From positions 62,001-126,000 of the forward strand of contig CACYOC010000001.1 of assembly GCA_902775975.1 (NCBI GenBank): 64,000 bases of DNA, written 5' to 3'. Position numbers and translations under genes: made by a program. Below are positions 8,497 to 18,396 of this stretch, piece by piece. Position 1 is the first letter of the stretch; every line of letters starts with the position of its first letter. Source of the DNA: an uncultured Bacteroidales bacterium (GTDB lineage: Bacteria > Bacteroidota > Bacteroidia > Bacteroidales > Bacteroidaceae). The notes under the pieces are model-generated. The model was not told the origin of the DNA and did not search any database. It saw nothing but the letters and a program-made list of their open reading frames with translations.

Positions 8497-9894
8497 ATGT
8501 TCAATAAAGAAACCTACATACGGCGCCGTGCCGAACTGAAAAAACGAGTTGGCGAAGGGCTCATCGTGCTCTTTGGCAACAACGACGCCCCCTACAACTA
8601 TCCTGCCAACAGCTATGCGCCCATGCGACAGGATTCCGCCTTTCTGTATTACTTCGGACAACACCGCGACGGACTGGTAGGAATCATCGATATTGACCGC
8701 GACGAAGAGTGGCTGCTGGGCGATGACATCGACGTCGATGACATTGTCTGGATGGGCTTCACACCCTCCGTCAGCGAACTGGCAGCAGAAGTGGGCGTCA
8801 GCAAGACGGCACCGCTGTCAGCCCTCCGCTCGGTTTGTCACCTGGACGAAAGGAAAGGCGGCAGCATTCACTTCCTGCCCCCCTACCGTCACGACACGAA
8901 AATTGCCATCATGGACCTGTTGGGCATTCATCCTTCACAGCAGAAGGACGCCGCCTCGCTGGCACTCATCAAGGCTGTCGTTGCCATGCGTTCCAAGAAA
9001 GAGGCACAGGAAATTGAAGCCATCGATAGAGCTTGTAACATAGGATACGAGATGCACTGTCTGGCACAGCGGCTCATCAAGCCCGGACAGACAGAGCGCT
9101 ACATTGCCGGACAAGTGGATGGCATAGCCCGTTCGCTGGCACAAGGCAACAGCTTTGCCACCATCTTCTCACAACACGGCGAGATCATGCACGGCACGCC
9201 CACCGACGCCCAATTGGAAGAGGGACGACTGGTGCTCTGCGATGCCGGTTGTGAGCTGGACGACTACTGCTCAGACCACACCCGGACGATGCCCGTCACG
9301 GGAAAGTTCACCCAGAAGCAGCTGGAGATTTACCAGATTGTCGAAGAGTGCCACGACTACGTCCTGCAGGTGGCTAAACCTGGTGTCTGCTATCGCGACG
9401 TCCACTTTGCCGTGTGCCGTCTGATGACGGAAAGGCTGAAGGAATTAGGACTGATGAAGGGCGATACCGACGAAGCCGTCAGTCAGGGAGCCCATGCGCT
9501 GTTCCTGCCTCACGGACTGGGGCACATGATGGGCATGGACGTTCACGACATGGAGGGCTTAGGACAAGAGCATGTAGGCTTCGACTACAAGACCATGCCA
9601 CAGCTGGACCAGTTCGGCACCTGCTACCTGCGCATGGGACGCCAATTGGAAGAAGGCTTTGTCGTGACCGACGAGCCAGGCATCTACTTCATCCCTGCCC
9701 TCATCGACGACTGGAAAGCCAAAGGCCATTGCCAGGACTTCCTGTGTTTCGACAAGATTGACACTTACCGGGACTTTGGCGGCATACGCATCGAAGACGA
9801 CCTGCTCATCACCGCCGACGGCTGCCGCTTCATGGGAGACGAGCAGAAGCGCATACCCTATCATCCTGCCGACGTGGAGAAGGCGATGATGTAA
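8497..9894 (+). CDS. pepP: Xaa-Pro aminopeptidase (M24B)
   Basis: Removes N-terminal residues that precede proline. The 465-residue length and two-part architecture (N-terminal AMP_N domain, about 1-135; C-terminal pita-bread domain) match aminopeptidase P. All five dinuclear metal ligands are visible: Asp249 and Asp260 in DAGCELDDYCSDHTRT, His343 in HGLGHMMG, Glu393 in VVTDEPGIYF and Glu433 in GGIRIEDDL. There is no signal peptide, so it is cytoplasmic. The next gene encodes a secreted peptidase 38 bases downstream in the same direction, probably co-expressed. Confidence 0.96.
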   Translation: MFNKETYIRRRAELKKRVGEGLIVLFGNNDAPYNYPANSYAPMRQDSAFLYYFGQHRDGLVGIIDIDRDEEWLLGDDIDVDDIVWMGFTPSVSELAAEVGVSKTAPLSALRSVCHLDERKGGSIHFLPPYRHDTKIAIMDLLGIHPSQQKDAASLALIKAVVAMRSKKEAQEIEAIDRACNIGYEMHCLAQRLIKPGQTERYIAGQVDGIARSLAQGNSFATIFSQHGEIMHGTPTDAQLEEGRLVLCDAGCELDDYCSDHTRTMPVTGKFTQKQLEIYQIVEECHDYVLQVAKPGVCYRDVHFAVCRLMTERLKELGLMKGDTDEAVSQGAHALFLPHGLGHMMGMDVHDMEGLGQEHVGFDYKTMPQLDQFGTCYLRMGRQLEEGFVVTDEPGIYFIPALIDDWKAKGHCQDFLCFDKIDTYRDFGGIRIEDDLLITADGCRFMGDEQKRIPYHPADVEKAMM

Positions 9895-9932
9895 CATAAC
9901 ACGCATATCAAAACAAAAAACAATAAAGTATT

Positions 9933-11138
9933 ATGAAGAAAATCATGACAATGGCGCTGATGGCTCTGATAGCTCTTGGCGCACAGGCAGAGGAGAAGAA
10001 AGACTCTGTCAACAAGAACAAACCCGTGTTTACCACCATCAAGGAGAACCCCATCACCTCCATCAAGGACCAGAACCGCAGCGGCACGTGCTGGGCTTAC
10101 TCCACCCTGTCGTTCTTCGAGGCTGAAATCATGAAGGCCACGGGCAAGAAGTACGACCTCTGCGAGTCGTTCATTGCCAACAAGACCTACATGGAGCGCG
10201 CCATTCAGGTAGTTCGCTACCACGGCGACTGCCAGTTTGCACAGGGCGGTTCTGCCGAAGACGTGCTGGCAACCATGAAGACTTACGGCATCTGCCCCGA
10301 GGACGCCATGCCTTTCCCCGGCTCGCTCTATGGTGACTCGCTGAACAACTTCAACGAGTTCTTCTCCGTGCTGGAGCCTTACGTGGAGGCTGTCTCCAAG
10401 AGTAATGCCAAGAAAATCAGCAACCAGTGGAAAGTCGGCATGCAGGGTATCCTGGACGCTTATCTTGGAAAATGTCCTGAGGAGTTCACCTACGAAGGAA
10501 AGAAATACACCCCGAAGAGCTTCATGCAGAGCCTGGGCATTGACTTGAACGACTACGTCAGCATCACCAGCTACACCCACCACCCCTTCTACACCACCTT
10601 TGCCGTGGAGGTACAGGACAACTGGCGATTCCCGCAGTCCTACAACCTGCCGATGGACGAGATGATGCAGGTCATCGACAATGCCATTGAGCAAGGCTAT
10701 ACCATTGCTTGGGGCGGCGACGTCAGCGAGGATGGCTTCACCCGCCAGGGACTGGCTTACGCTATTGACGCCAAGAAGACCACCCAGAGCCTGCAGGGCA
10801 GCGACATGGCCAAATGGCTGAAGATGGCTCCCGCCAAGAAGCGCAGCATCATCGACTCGCTGGGTTGCACCGTTCCTGAAATCATTCCTACACAGGAAAT
10901 GCGTCAGGAGCGCTTCGACAACTGGGAGCTGACCGACGACCACGGCATGCTGATCTTCGGCGTTGCCAAGGACCAGAACGGCAAAGAGTATTACATGGTA
11001 AAGAACTCCTGGGGAGAGACCGGCGAATACAAGGGTATCTGGTATATGACCAAGACCTTCATTGCCGCCAACACCATGGATTTCCTCATTAACAAGAATG
11101 CCATTCCCAAGAATATCCGTAAAAAACTTGGATTGTAA
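9933..11138 (+). CDS. Secreted C1-family (bleomycin hydrolase-like) cysteine peptidase
   Basis: A 401-residue papain-fold peptidase of the C1B type. Residues 1-19 form a signal peptide (MKKIMTMALMALIALGAQA). The catalytic Cys53 is in RSGTCWAYST with Gln47 before it, His337 in DDHGMLIFG and Asn358 in VKNSWGETG. The protein stays close to the bleomycin hydrolase/PepC plan but has an export signal, unlike cytosolic PepC, so it should act in the periplasm or at the surface on peptides. It lies 38 bases after pepP and 36 bases before recJ. The ATG at 9933 is the only sensible start. Confidence 0.93.
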   Translation: MKKIMTMALMALIALGAQAEEKKDSVNKNKPVFTTIKENPITSIKDQNRSGTCWAYSTLSFFEAEIMKATGKKYDLCESFIANKTYMERAIQVVRYHGDCQFAQGGSAEDVLATMKTYGICPEDAMPFPGSLYGDSLNNFNEFFSVLEPYVEAVSKSNAKKISNQWKVGMQGILDAYLGKCPEEFTYEGKKYTPKSFMQSLGIDLNDYVSITSYTHHPFYTTFAVEVQDNWRFPQSYNLPMDEMMQVIDNAIEQGYTIAWGGDVSEDGFTRQGLAYAIDAKKTTQSLQGSDMAKWLKMAPAKKRSIIDSLGCTVPEIIPTQEMRQERFDNWELTDDHGMLIFGVAKDQNGKEYYMVKNSWGETGEYKGIWYMTKTFIAANTMDFLINKNAIPKNIRKKLGL

Positions 11139-11174
11139 GCACTCGTAGTTCCACCTCTTTTAATATAAGCATTC

Positions 11175-12911
11175 ATGCAGTTTAAATGGAATTACGAACC
11201 ACCAACACCAGAGCGACAGCAGGCAGCTAAGGAACTCGCTGAGAAGATTGGGATGAGTCCCGTCATGGCAGAGCTGCTCATTCAGCGCGGTATCAAGACG
11301 GAAAGCGCCGCCAAGCGCTTCTTCCGTCCCATGCTGAACGAGCTGATAGACCCGTTCCTGATGAACGACATGGACGTGGCTGTCGATCGCCTGAATGATG
11401 CCATGGGGCGCAAAGAGCGCATCATGATCTATGGCGACTATGATGTCGATGGGTGTACGGCTGTGGCACTGGTCTATAAGTTCCTACAGCAGTTCTATTC
11501 CAATATTGACTACTATATCCCCCACCGCGAGGAAGAGGGCTATGGCGTCAGCCGTAAAGGAATAGAGTTCGCTGCGGAGACCGGTGTCAAACTGATTATT
11601 GTGCTCGACTGCGGCATCAAGGCCATTGACGAAATAGCCTATGCCAAGCAGCTGGGCATTGACTTCATCATCTGCGACCACCATGTTCCAGACGAGGTGA
11701 TGCCGCCTGCCGTGGCTATCCTCAACCCCAAACGCACGGATTCGACTTATCCCTTCAAGCATCTTTGCGGATGTGGCGTTGGCTTTAAGTTCATGCAGGC
11801 CTTTGCCAAGAACAACGGCATACCTTTCTCTCGTCTGATTCCCATACTCGACTTCTGCGCCGTCAGCATCGCTGCCGACCTGGTGCCGGTAGAGGGTGAG
11901 AACCGGACGCTGGCCTTCCACGGACTGAAGCAGCTGAACCAAAGTCCCTGCATCGGTCTGAAGGCGATTATCGAGATTTGCGGACTGTCAGGACGAGAAC
12001 TCACCATGAGCGACATCGTCTTCAAGATTGGTCCTCGCATCAATGCCTCCGGGCGTATGATGAACGGAAGAGAAGCGGTAGAACTGTTGGTGGAGCGCGA
12101 GTTTGACAAAGCCCTCACGCTGGCTACCCGCATCAACGAGCTAAACGAGCAGCGCAAGGATGTTGACAAACAAATGACGGAAGAAGCCAACGAGATTGTG
12201 GCTCGTCTGGAGAGTCAGCAGCACATGCAGAGCATCGTGCTCTACGACGAAGGATGGAAAAAAGGTGTCGTAGGCATCGTCGCTTCACGCCTGACGGAAC
12301 TCTACTTCCGCCCCACGGTGGTACTGACCATTATCGACGGCATCGCCTCCGGCTCTGCCCGTTCTGTAGCAGGTTTCGACATCTACGATGCCGTCAAGTC
12401 GTGCCGTGACTTGTTGGAAAACTTCGGAGGACATACCTATGCCGTCGGACTGACGCTCCGCCAGGAGAATATTCCGGAATTCCGACGCCGTTTCCAGGCT
12501 TACGTCAGCAACCATATCCTGCCCGAACAGACCCAGCAGACGCTGGACATCGACATGGAACTGGACTTCCAGCAAATCAACAAGCGACTGCTCAACGAGT
12601 TGAAACGCCTGGCACCTCACGGACCAGGAAACGCCAAGCCCCTCTTCCGCACTCGCAACGTCTTCGACTACGGAACCTCCAAGGTCGTAGGACGTCACCA
12701 GGAACATATTAAACTGGAGCTGGTCGATTCGAAATCGGCAGTCGTCATCAACGGTATCGCTTTCGGACAATCGGCAGCTGCGCGATATATCAAGTCCAAG
12801 CGCTCGTTCGACATCGTCTATACCATTGAGGAGAATACCTACAAGCGTGGGGAAGTCCAGCTACAGATAGAAGACATTCGTCCTTCTGAAGAGGAAGAAC
12901 AGGAAGACTAA
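11175..12911 (+). CDS. recJ: Single-stranded-DNA-specific exonuclease RecJ
   Basis: A 5'-3' single-strand exonuclease for recombination and mismatch repair. DHH phosphoesterase motifs are clear: YGDYDVDGCTAV (near residue 80), VLDCGI (near 143) and ICDHHVPDE (near 162). The DHHA1 part has the GGHTYAVG motif near 420 and the C-terminal OB-like domain follows. The 578-residue length is normal. It is followed after 3 bases by recQ, its usual functional partner in the RecF pathway, so the two are almost certainly one transcript. Confidence 0.97.
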   Translation: MQFKWNYEPPTPERQQAAKELAEKIGMSPVMAELLIQRGIKTESAAKRFFRPMLNELIDPFLMNDMDVAVDRLNDAMGRKERIMIYGDYDVDGCTAVALVYKFLQQFYSNIDYYIPHREEEGYGVSRKGIEFAAETGVKLIIVLDCGIKAIDEIAYAKQLGIDFIICDHHVPDEVMPPAVAILNPKRTDSTYPFKHLCGCGVGFKFMQAFAKNNGIPFSRLIPILDFCAVSIAADLVPVEGENRTLAFHGLKQLNQSPCIGLKAIIEICGLSGRELTMSDIVFKIGPRINASGRMMNGREAVELLVEREFDKALTLATRINELNEQRKDVDKQMTEEANEIVARLESQQHMQSIVLYDEGWKKGVVGIVASRLTELYFRPTVVLTIIDGIASGSARSVAGFDIYDAVKSCRDLLENFGGHTYAVGLTLRQENIPEFRRRFQAYVSNHILPEQTQQTLDIDMELDFQQINKRLLNELKRLAPHGPGNAKPLFRTRNVFDYGTSKVVGRHQEHIKLELVDSKSAVVINGIAFGQSAAARYIKSKRSFDIVYTIEENTYKRGEVQLQIEDIRPSEEEEQED

Positions 12912-12914
12912 GAC

Positions 12915-14822
12915 GTGGGTACCTATCAGGAAATACTCAAGAAATACTGGGGTTACGATGACTTCCGCGGTATCCAGCGCGACATCATCGAGTCTATCGG
13001 TCTGGGCTGCGACACGCTCGGCCTGATGCCCACAGGCGGTGGAAAAAGCATCACCTTCCAAGTGCCAGCCATGGCCCTGGAAGGTGTTTGCATTGTCATC
13101 ACCCCCCTGATAGCGCTGATGAAAGACCAGGTTCACCACCTGCGCCAACTGGGCATCCTGGCAGCTGCCATCCATAGCGGCATGGAACGGGAAGCCATTC
13201 TCCGCGTCCTCGACAACTGCGTCTTGGGAAACACGAAATTCCTGTACGTCTCACCAGAACGCCTTTCCACCGACATCTTCATCACCAAGCTGCGCCACAT
13301 GCGCGTTTGCTTCATCACCGTTGACGAAGCGCACTGCATCTCACAATGGGGCTACGACTTCCGACCCAGCTATTTGGAGATAGCTACCATCCGCACTTTA
13401 CTGCCCAACATCCCCGTATTGGCACTCACGGCAACAGCCACGCCACAGGTCATCGATGACATCTGCGAAAAGCTCTCTCTTCCAACATCCACCACCCAGC
13501 ACCCAACCTCCTTCCGCGTCTTCCGCATGTCGTTTGAGCGCAAGAACCTGACCTACCTTGTTCGCAACGTAGGCGACAAGGTACACGAGATGGTGCATAT
13601 CCTCAGTCACACCCAAGGCTCAACCATCGTCTATGTACGCAGCAGGAAACGCTCTAAGGAACTGTCCGAATACCTGAACGAAGCCGGACTTCACGCCACT
13701 TTCTATCATGCAGGGATAGAGCAGACGGAAAAAGACCAGCGGCAACGCGACTGGCAACACGACCGCATTCGCATCATGGTAGCTACCAATGCCTTTGGCA
13801 TGGGCATTGACAAGCCTGACGTGCGGCTGGTCATCCACTACGACTGTCCCGACTCTATCGAAGCCTACTTCCAAGAAGCCGGACGAGCAGGACGCGACGG
13901 TCAGCAGGCATACGCCGTCATGCTTTACAACAACAGCGACAATGCCAAACTCGCCAAACGCATCGACGACACCTTCCCACCGCGCGACTATATCCGGCAG
14001 GTTTATGAGCATCTGGCTTATTACTACCAAATAGCCACAGGCGACGGATATGGCGTTTGCCGGGAATTCAACATCGACGAGTTCTGCCAACGCTTTCACC
14101 ACTTCCCTATCAGGGTGAATAGTGCGCTGCAGATTCTGACACGTGCCGGGTATATTGATTATGAAGAATCGCCCGACCAGCAGACCCGCATCCGCTTCCT
14201 CTTAGAACGCCACGAGCTATATCGTCTTAACGACAGCACTCCTGACGAGGAGCGCGTCATCATCGCCCTGCTCCGCAACTATGGCGGACTCTTTGCTGAT
14301 TTCGGATATGTGGATGAAGCCTATATCGCCCAACAGACAGCACTGCAACCCGTTGTACTCCATGAGGTTCTGAAGGCGCTGGCCCACAAGCACATCATAG
14401 AATACATTCCCCGGCAGCATGTTCCCACCATCCGCTATATGCAGCGCCGCGAGGACAGCGAGCACATTCAGCTGCTGCCCGCCGTCTATGAACAGCGGCT
14501 GCAGCAATACCGGCAACGCATCCATGCCATGCTGGAATACTTGCAATGCCAGGACAAATGCCGCTCACGGCAACTGCTGGCTTACTTCGGAGAGACACAT
14601 ACCAAGGACTGCGGACAATGCGACGTTTGCCGTAACAATACGCCGGATGACAAGGAGCAAGCACGTCAGGCGATTATCAAAATGGTGGAAGACGGGCAGC
14701 GCCACCATGTCACAGAGTTACATAAGCTGCCATTCTCAACAGAAACCATCGACTACATGTTGGCTAAGTTGATACAAAATGAAGACCTCCTCCAGGAAGA
14801 CGGTTATTTGTTTCGACGCTAA
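12915..14822 (+). CDS. recQ: ATP-dependent DNA helicase RecQ
   Basis: A 3'-5' superfamily-2 helicase. Walker A is PTGGGKS (near residue 40), the DEAH box begins at Asp137 within VDEAHCISQWGYDFRP, and motif VI reads QEAGRAGRDG (near 320). The RQC zinc-binding cysteines occur in C-Q-D-K-C-R-S and KDCGQCDVC near residues 540-570. At 635 residues it lacks a long HRDC tail. The start is GTG (VGTYQEILKKYWG), 3 bases after the recJ stop; no ATG is available in a suitable place. A leader of 180 bases with a strong promoter separates it from the next gene. Confidence 0.97.
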   Translation: MGTYQEILKKYWGYDDFRGIQRDIIESIGLGCDTLGLMPTGGGKSITFQVPAMALEGVCIVITPLIALMKDQVHHLRQLGILAAAIHSGMEREAILRVLDNCVLGNTKFLYVSPERLSTDIFITKLRHMRVCFITVDEAHCISQWGYDFRPSYLEIATIRTLLPNIPVLALTATATPQVIDDICEKLSLPTSTTQHPTSFRVFRMSFERKNLTYLVRNVGDKVHEMVHILSHTQGSTIVYVRSRKRSKELSEYLNEAGLHATFYHAGIEQTEKDQRQRDWQHDRIRIMVATNAFGMGIDKPDVRLVIHYDCPDSIEAYFQEAGRAGRDGQQAYAVMLYNNSDNAKLAKRIDDTFPPRDYIRQVYEHLAYYYQIATGDGYGVCREFNIDEFCQRFHHFPIRVNSALQILTRAGYIDYEESPDQQTRIRFLLERHELYRLNDSTPDEERVIIALLRNYGGLFADFGYVDEAYIAQQTALQPVVLHEVLKALAHKHIIEYIPRQHVPTIRYMQRREDSEHIQLLPAVYEQRLQQYRQRIHAMLEYLQCQDKCRSRQLLAYFGETHTKDCGQCDVCRNNTPDDKEQARQAIIKMVEDGQRHHVTELHKLPFSTETIDYMLAKLIQNEDLLQEDGYLFRR

Positions 14823-14947
14823 CACTCGTTTTAACAACGCCGACATTCCTTTTTTACCCAAAAACAGCCTCAACGGCCAAAAAATATTGTTCTCTTTGGG
14901 TGATTATTGTTCTTTTTTTCATTTCCCATAAAAATATGCACATTTTT

Positions 14948-14981
14948 TTTGCGAATGTGCAGAAAATGAATTACCTTTGCA
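14948..14981 (+). promoter_or_regulatory. Promoter of the tandem acyl-CoA synthetase genes
   Basis: TTTG at 14948-14951 and TACCTTTGCA at 14972-14981, 20 bases apart. Two partial copies of ATTGTTCT followed by a T-rich run lie just upstream (about 14886-14918) and might be part of the control region. Confidence 0.65.
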
Positions 14982-15002
14982 CAAAATTTTGAAAATTGTG
15001 CA

Positions 15003-16661
15003 ATGAGCAATATACCAAGTTTCAATTCATACATTGAAAAAGCTATCACAGAGAATTGGCTGCTGGATGCTTTAACCGATTATAAAAGCATCACCCTGCA
15101 GTATCACGATGTAGCTCGCAAGATAGAGAAGCTGCACATCATGATGGAAGCTGCAGGAATTCAGCCTGGAGACAAGATTGCCGTCTGCGGAAGAAACTCT
15201 GCCCACTGGGCTGTTGCTTTTCTGGCAACGCTGACCTATGGTGCGGTCATCGTTCCCATCCTGCACGAATTCAATGGCGAACAGATTCACAATATCGTCA
15301 ATCATTCCGACTCCAAACTGCTGTTCGTCGGCGACTACGTCGTAAAAAACATACAGCCTGAAGAGATGCCTCATCTGGAGGGTATCTTCAACCTGCCCGA
15401 CTTTTCGCTGCATACCTCACGCAACGAGCAACTGACCAATGCCCGTGAGCGTCTGAACGAACTGTTTGGCTGTAAGTATCCCAAGTCTTTCCGCAAGGAG
15501 GATATCCATTGGCACAAAGACCAGCCCGAAGAGCTCTGCATGATTAACTACACCAGCGGCACGACAGGTTTTTCCAAAGGTGTCATGCTACCCTATCGTT
15601 CCCTGTGGGGAAACGTTGATTTCTGTCAAAAAGGATTAGGCATCTACATGCCCAAATACAGCAACACGCTGAGCATCCTGCCTATGGCTCACATGTACGG
15701 CATGGCCATTGAGTTCTTGTTTCCCTTCTGTTCCGGCTATCACCTGCATTTCCTGACCCGTCTGCCGTCACCGGCCATCATTGCTGAAGCCTTCAAAGAG
15801 GTAAAGCCCGACGTGGTGGTAGCCGTTCCGCTCATCATCGAGAAGATCATCCGAAAGCGAGTATTCCCCAAGATTCAGAACAATGCCATCCGCATGCTGC
15901 TGAAGATGCCCGTGGTCTCCAAGAAAGTGAAACAACACATCTGCGAAGAGGTCTATGCAGCCTTTGGCGGACGCGCATACGAAGTGATCGTGGGCGGTGC
16001 TCCCCTCAACCAGGAGATAGAGCAGTTCCTGAAGAGCATTGACTTCCCCATCACCGTAGGCTATGGCACGACAGAGTGTGCACCGCTGATATCTTTCAGC
16101 GACTATCACCATTTCGTTCCCTCCTCCTGCGGAACAGCGGTAGAGCACATGGAAGTAAAGATTCTTTCTCCCGACCCTGCCAATCAGGAAGGTGAGATTG
16201 TGTGTCGTGGCACCAATGTCATGTTGGGATATTACAAAAACGAAAAAGCCACCCAAGAGGCTCTGAATGAAGACGGCTGGTATCATACGGGCGACCTCGG
16301 CACGATGTCTGAAGACGGTCACATCTTCATCCGTGGCCGACTGAAGAATATGCTGCTCGGTGCTAACGGACAGAACGTCTATCCTGAAGAGATAGAAGAC
16401 AAGCTCAACTCCATGGCAATGGTCAGCGAGAGCCTTGTTGTCCAGCGCGGCAACCACTTGGTAGCACTGGTCTATCCAGACTTAGAAGAAGTCCATGACA
16501 TGCAACTGACGAAAGAAGACCTGGTGAATCTCATGGAGCAAAACCGTCAGGAGCTGAACGGACAATTGCCTGTATATAGCAAGCTACAGGCTATAGAGAT
16601 ACAGGAGGAAGAATTCCAAAAGACTCCCAAACGAAGTATTAAACGTTATTTATATAAATAA
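15003..16661 (+). CDS. AMP-dependent acyl-CoA synthetase (long-chain fatty acid-CoA ligase type), copy 1
   Basis: Activates a carboxylic acid, probably a long-chain fatty acid, through an acyl-adenylate. The P-loop-like motif is YTSGTTGFSKGVM (near residue 183), followed by YGTTECAP (near 355), YHTGDLG (near 430) and the hinge-and-lysine region ending in KTPKRSIKRYLYK. The 552-residue size is typical of the short bacterial FadD/AAS group; there is no membrane segment. A second copy follows after 5 bases. Fatty acid recycling or lipid remodelling is likely; the substrate cannot be read from sequence. Confidence 0.92.
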   Translation: MSNIPSFNSYIEKAITENWLLDALTDYKSITLQYHDVARKIEKLHIMMEAAGIQPGDKIAVCGRNSAHWAVAFLATLTYGAVIVPILHEFNGEQIHNIVNHSDSKLLFVGDYVVKNIQPEEMPHLEGIFNLPDFSLHTSRNEQLTNARERLNELFGCKYPKSFRKEDIHWHKDQPEELCMINYTSGTTGFSKGVMLPYRSLWGNVDFCQKGLGIYMPKYSNTLSILPMAHMYGMAIEFLFPFCSGYHLHFLTRLPSPAIIAEAFKEVKPDVVVAVPLIIEKIIRKRVFPKIQNNAIRMLLKMPVVSKKVKQHICEEVYAAFGGRAYEVIVGGAPLNQEIEQFLKSIDFPITVGYGTTECAPLISFSDYHHFVPSSCGTAVEHMEVKILSPDPANQEGEIVCRGTNVMLGYYKNEKATQEALNEDGWYHTGDLGTMSEDGHIFIRGRLKNMLLGANGQNVYPEEIEDKLNSMAMVSESLVVQRGNHLVALVYPDLEEVHDMQLTKEDLVNLMEQNRQELNGQLPVYSKLQAIEIQEEEFQKTPKRSIKRYLYK

Positions 16662-16666
16662 GTATT

Positions 16667-18328
16667 ATGGAAAACGTACCCAGTTTTAACCAACTGATTC
16701 AGAAGAGCATCATCGACAACTGGGACCTTGATGCGCTGACAGACTATAAAGGTGCCACCCTGCAATACCATGACGTGGCGCGAAAGATAGAGAAGCTGCA
16801 CATTCTATTCGAGAACAGCGGAGTCACCAAAGGCGACAAGATAGCACTCTGCGGACGCAACTCCAGCCAATGGGCAGTGGCATTCCTGGCCACGCTGACC
16901 TATGGTGCCGTGGCGGTACCCATCCTCCATGAATTCTTGGCTGAGCAGATACATAACATCGTCAATCATTCCGATGCCAAGCTGCTCTTCGTCGGTGACC
17001 ACGTAGCCACCGAGATTGACCCCACCAAGATGCCACACCTGGAAGGCATCATCAACAATCCCGACTATTCGCTGCTGCTCTCCCGCACCGACAAGCTGAC
17101 TTATGCCCGCGAGCACCTCAACGAGCTGTACGGCAAGAAATTCCCCAAATATTTCCGCAAGGAGCACGTCAACTACTATACAGAGGCCAACGGTGAAGAG
17201 CTGGCAATGATCAACTACACCTCCGGCACCACCGGTTTCTCCAAGGGTGTCATGATACCCTACCGTGCCCTCTGGTCCAACTACGACTTTGCCGAGCACG
17301 TACTGGGCAAGACCATCAACCGTGGCGACCGCATCATCTCCATTCTCCCCATGGCTCACATGTACGGCATGGCTTTCGAATTCGTCTTCGAGTTCCTTCA
17401 TGGCTGCCACGTCTATTACCTCAACCGCATTCCCTCACCGGCCATTATTGCACAGGCTTTTTCCGACATCAAACCCAAAATCATCATTGCCGTGCCTCTG
17501 GTCATCGAGAAGATTATCCGCAAGAAGGTGTTCCCGAAGATACAGAACAACCGCATGCGCCTGTTGCTTTCCATGCCCGTCATTTCGAAGAAGGTCAAGG
17601 AACGTATCTGCCAGGAGGTTGTCAACGCCTTTGGCGGAGAGCTCTACGAGGTCATCATCGGCGGTGCCGCCTTCAACCAGGAGGTAGAGTCTTTCCTGAA
17701 GAAAATCGAGTTCCCCTATACCGTAGGCTATGGAGCCACGGAGTGCGCTCCTATTATCTGCTATGAGGACTGGCACACCTTTGTCCAGGCATCTTGCGGC
17801 AAGGCAGCCTACCACATGGACGTGAAGATCAACTCTTCAGACCCTGCCCATGTCCCTGGCGAGATTTTCGCAAAAGGTCTGAACACCATGCTTGGCTACT
17901 ATAAGAACGACGAGGCTACCGCTGAGACGCTGGACAAGGATGGCTGGTACCATACCGGCGACCTGGGAACGATGGACTACGAAGGCAACGTCTTCATCAA
18001 CGGCCGTTCCAAGAACATGCTCTTAGGACCCAGCGGTCAGAACATCTATCCCGAGGAGATTGAAGACAAGCTCAACTCGATGACAATGGTCGTGGAGAGC
18101 GTCGTCGTACAACGCGACAACAAGCTCGTCGGACTGGTCTATCCCGACTATGACGAAGCCCGCAACATGAACTTCAACGATGAGGACATTGCCGGTATCA
18201 TGGAACAGAACCGCATTCAGCTGAATGAACTGTTGCCCGCCTACGAGAAGATTACCGAGATAGAGATTCGCACCGAAGAGTTCGAGAAGACTCCCAAGCG
18301 AAGTATCAAGCGGTACCTTTACAAATAA
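16667..18328 (+). CDS. AMP-dependent acyl-CoA synthetase, copy 2
   Basis: A 553-residue paralogue of the preceding gene. In a segment I compared around residues 60-112, 45 of 53 positions are identical. It keeps the adenylation motifs (YTSGTTGFSKGVM, YGATECAP, YHTGDLG) and the same C-terminal KTPKRSIKRYLYK. The two genes are separated by 5 bases and end at a strong terminator, so they form a two-gene operon that arose by tandem duplication. Divergence is greatest in the segments around residues 130-180 and 370-400. The copies may have different chain-length preference. Confidence 0.92.
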   Translation: MENVPSFNQLIQKSIIDNWDLDALTDYKGATLQYHDVARKIEKLHILFENSGVTKGDKIALCGRNSSQWAVAFLATLTYGAVAVPILHEFLAEQIHNIVNHSDAKLLFVGDHVATEIDPTKMPHLEGIINNPDYSLLLSRTDKLTYAREHLNELYGKKFPKYFRKEHVNYYTEANGEELAMINYTSGTTGFSKGVMIPYRALWSNYDFAEHVLGKTINRGDRIISILPMAHMYGMAFEFVFEFLHGCHVYYLNRIPSPAIIAQAFSDIKPKIIIAVPLVIEKIIRKKVFPKIQNNRMRLLLSMPVISKKVKERICQEVVNAFGGELYEVIIGGAAFNQEVESFLKKIEFPYTVGYGATECAPIICYEDWHTFVQASCGKAAYHMDVKINSSDPAHVPGEIFAKGLNTMLGYYKNDEATAETLDKDGWYHTGDLGTMDYEGNVFINGRSKNMLLGPSGQNIYPEEIEDKLNSMTMVVESVVVQRDNKLVGLVYPDYDEARNMNFNDEDIAGIMEQNRIQLNELLPAYEKITEIEIRTEEFEKTPKRSIKRYLYK

Positions 18329-18345
18329 TTACACCCTATCATCAT

Positions 18346-18381
18346 AAAAAACGGACAGACTATTTGGTCAGTCCGTTTTTT
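18346..18381 (+). terminator. Rho-independent terminator after the acyl-CoA synthetase operon
   Basis: AAAAAACGGACAGAC pairs with GTCAGTCCGTTTTTT with a single mismatch and a six-base loop (18361-18366), followed by the T-run. The loop carries TTTG, which doubles as the -33 element of the thrA promoter. Confidence 0.9.
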
Positions 18382-18396
18382 CTTTGTACTTTTGTC
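18363..18396 (+). promoter_or_regulatory. thrA promoter, -33 element inside the upstream terminator loop
   Basis: TTTG at 18363-18366 and TACTTTTGTC at 18387-18396, 20 bases apart. The start of transcription should be near 18402, giving a leader of about 60 bases before the ATG at 18461. The leader contains CCCC and GGGG runs that could pair, but I see no convincing attenuator. Confidence 0.55.

Noticed and set aside
9861..10943. 360-codon minus-strand open frame over the C1 peptidase gene
   Set aside because: Antisense shadow caused by G/C-rich third positions; the plus strand has a signal peptide and complete papain catalytic triad.
14823..15002. Small RNA or gene between recQ and the acyl-CoA synthetase genes
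   Set aside because: AT-rich leader with a promoter only; no hairpin or frame of note.
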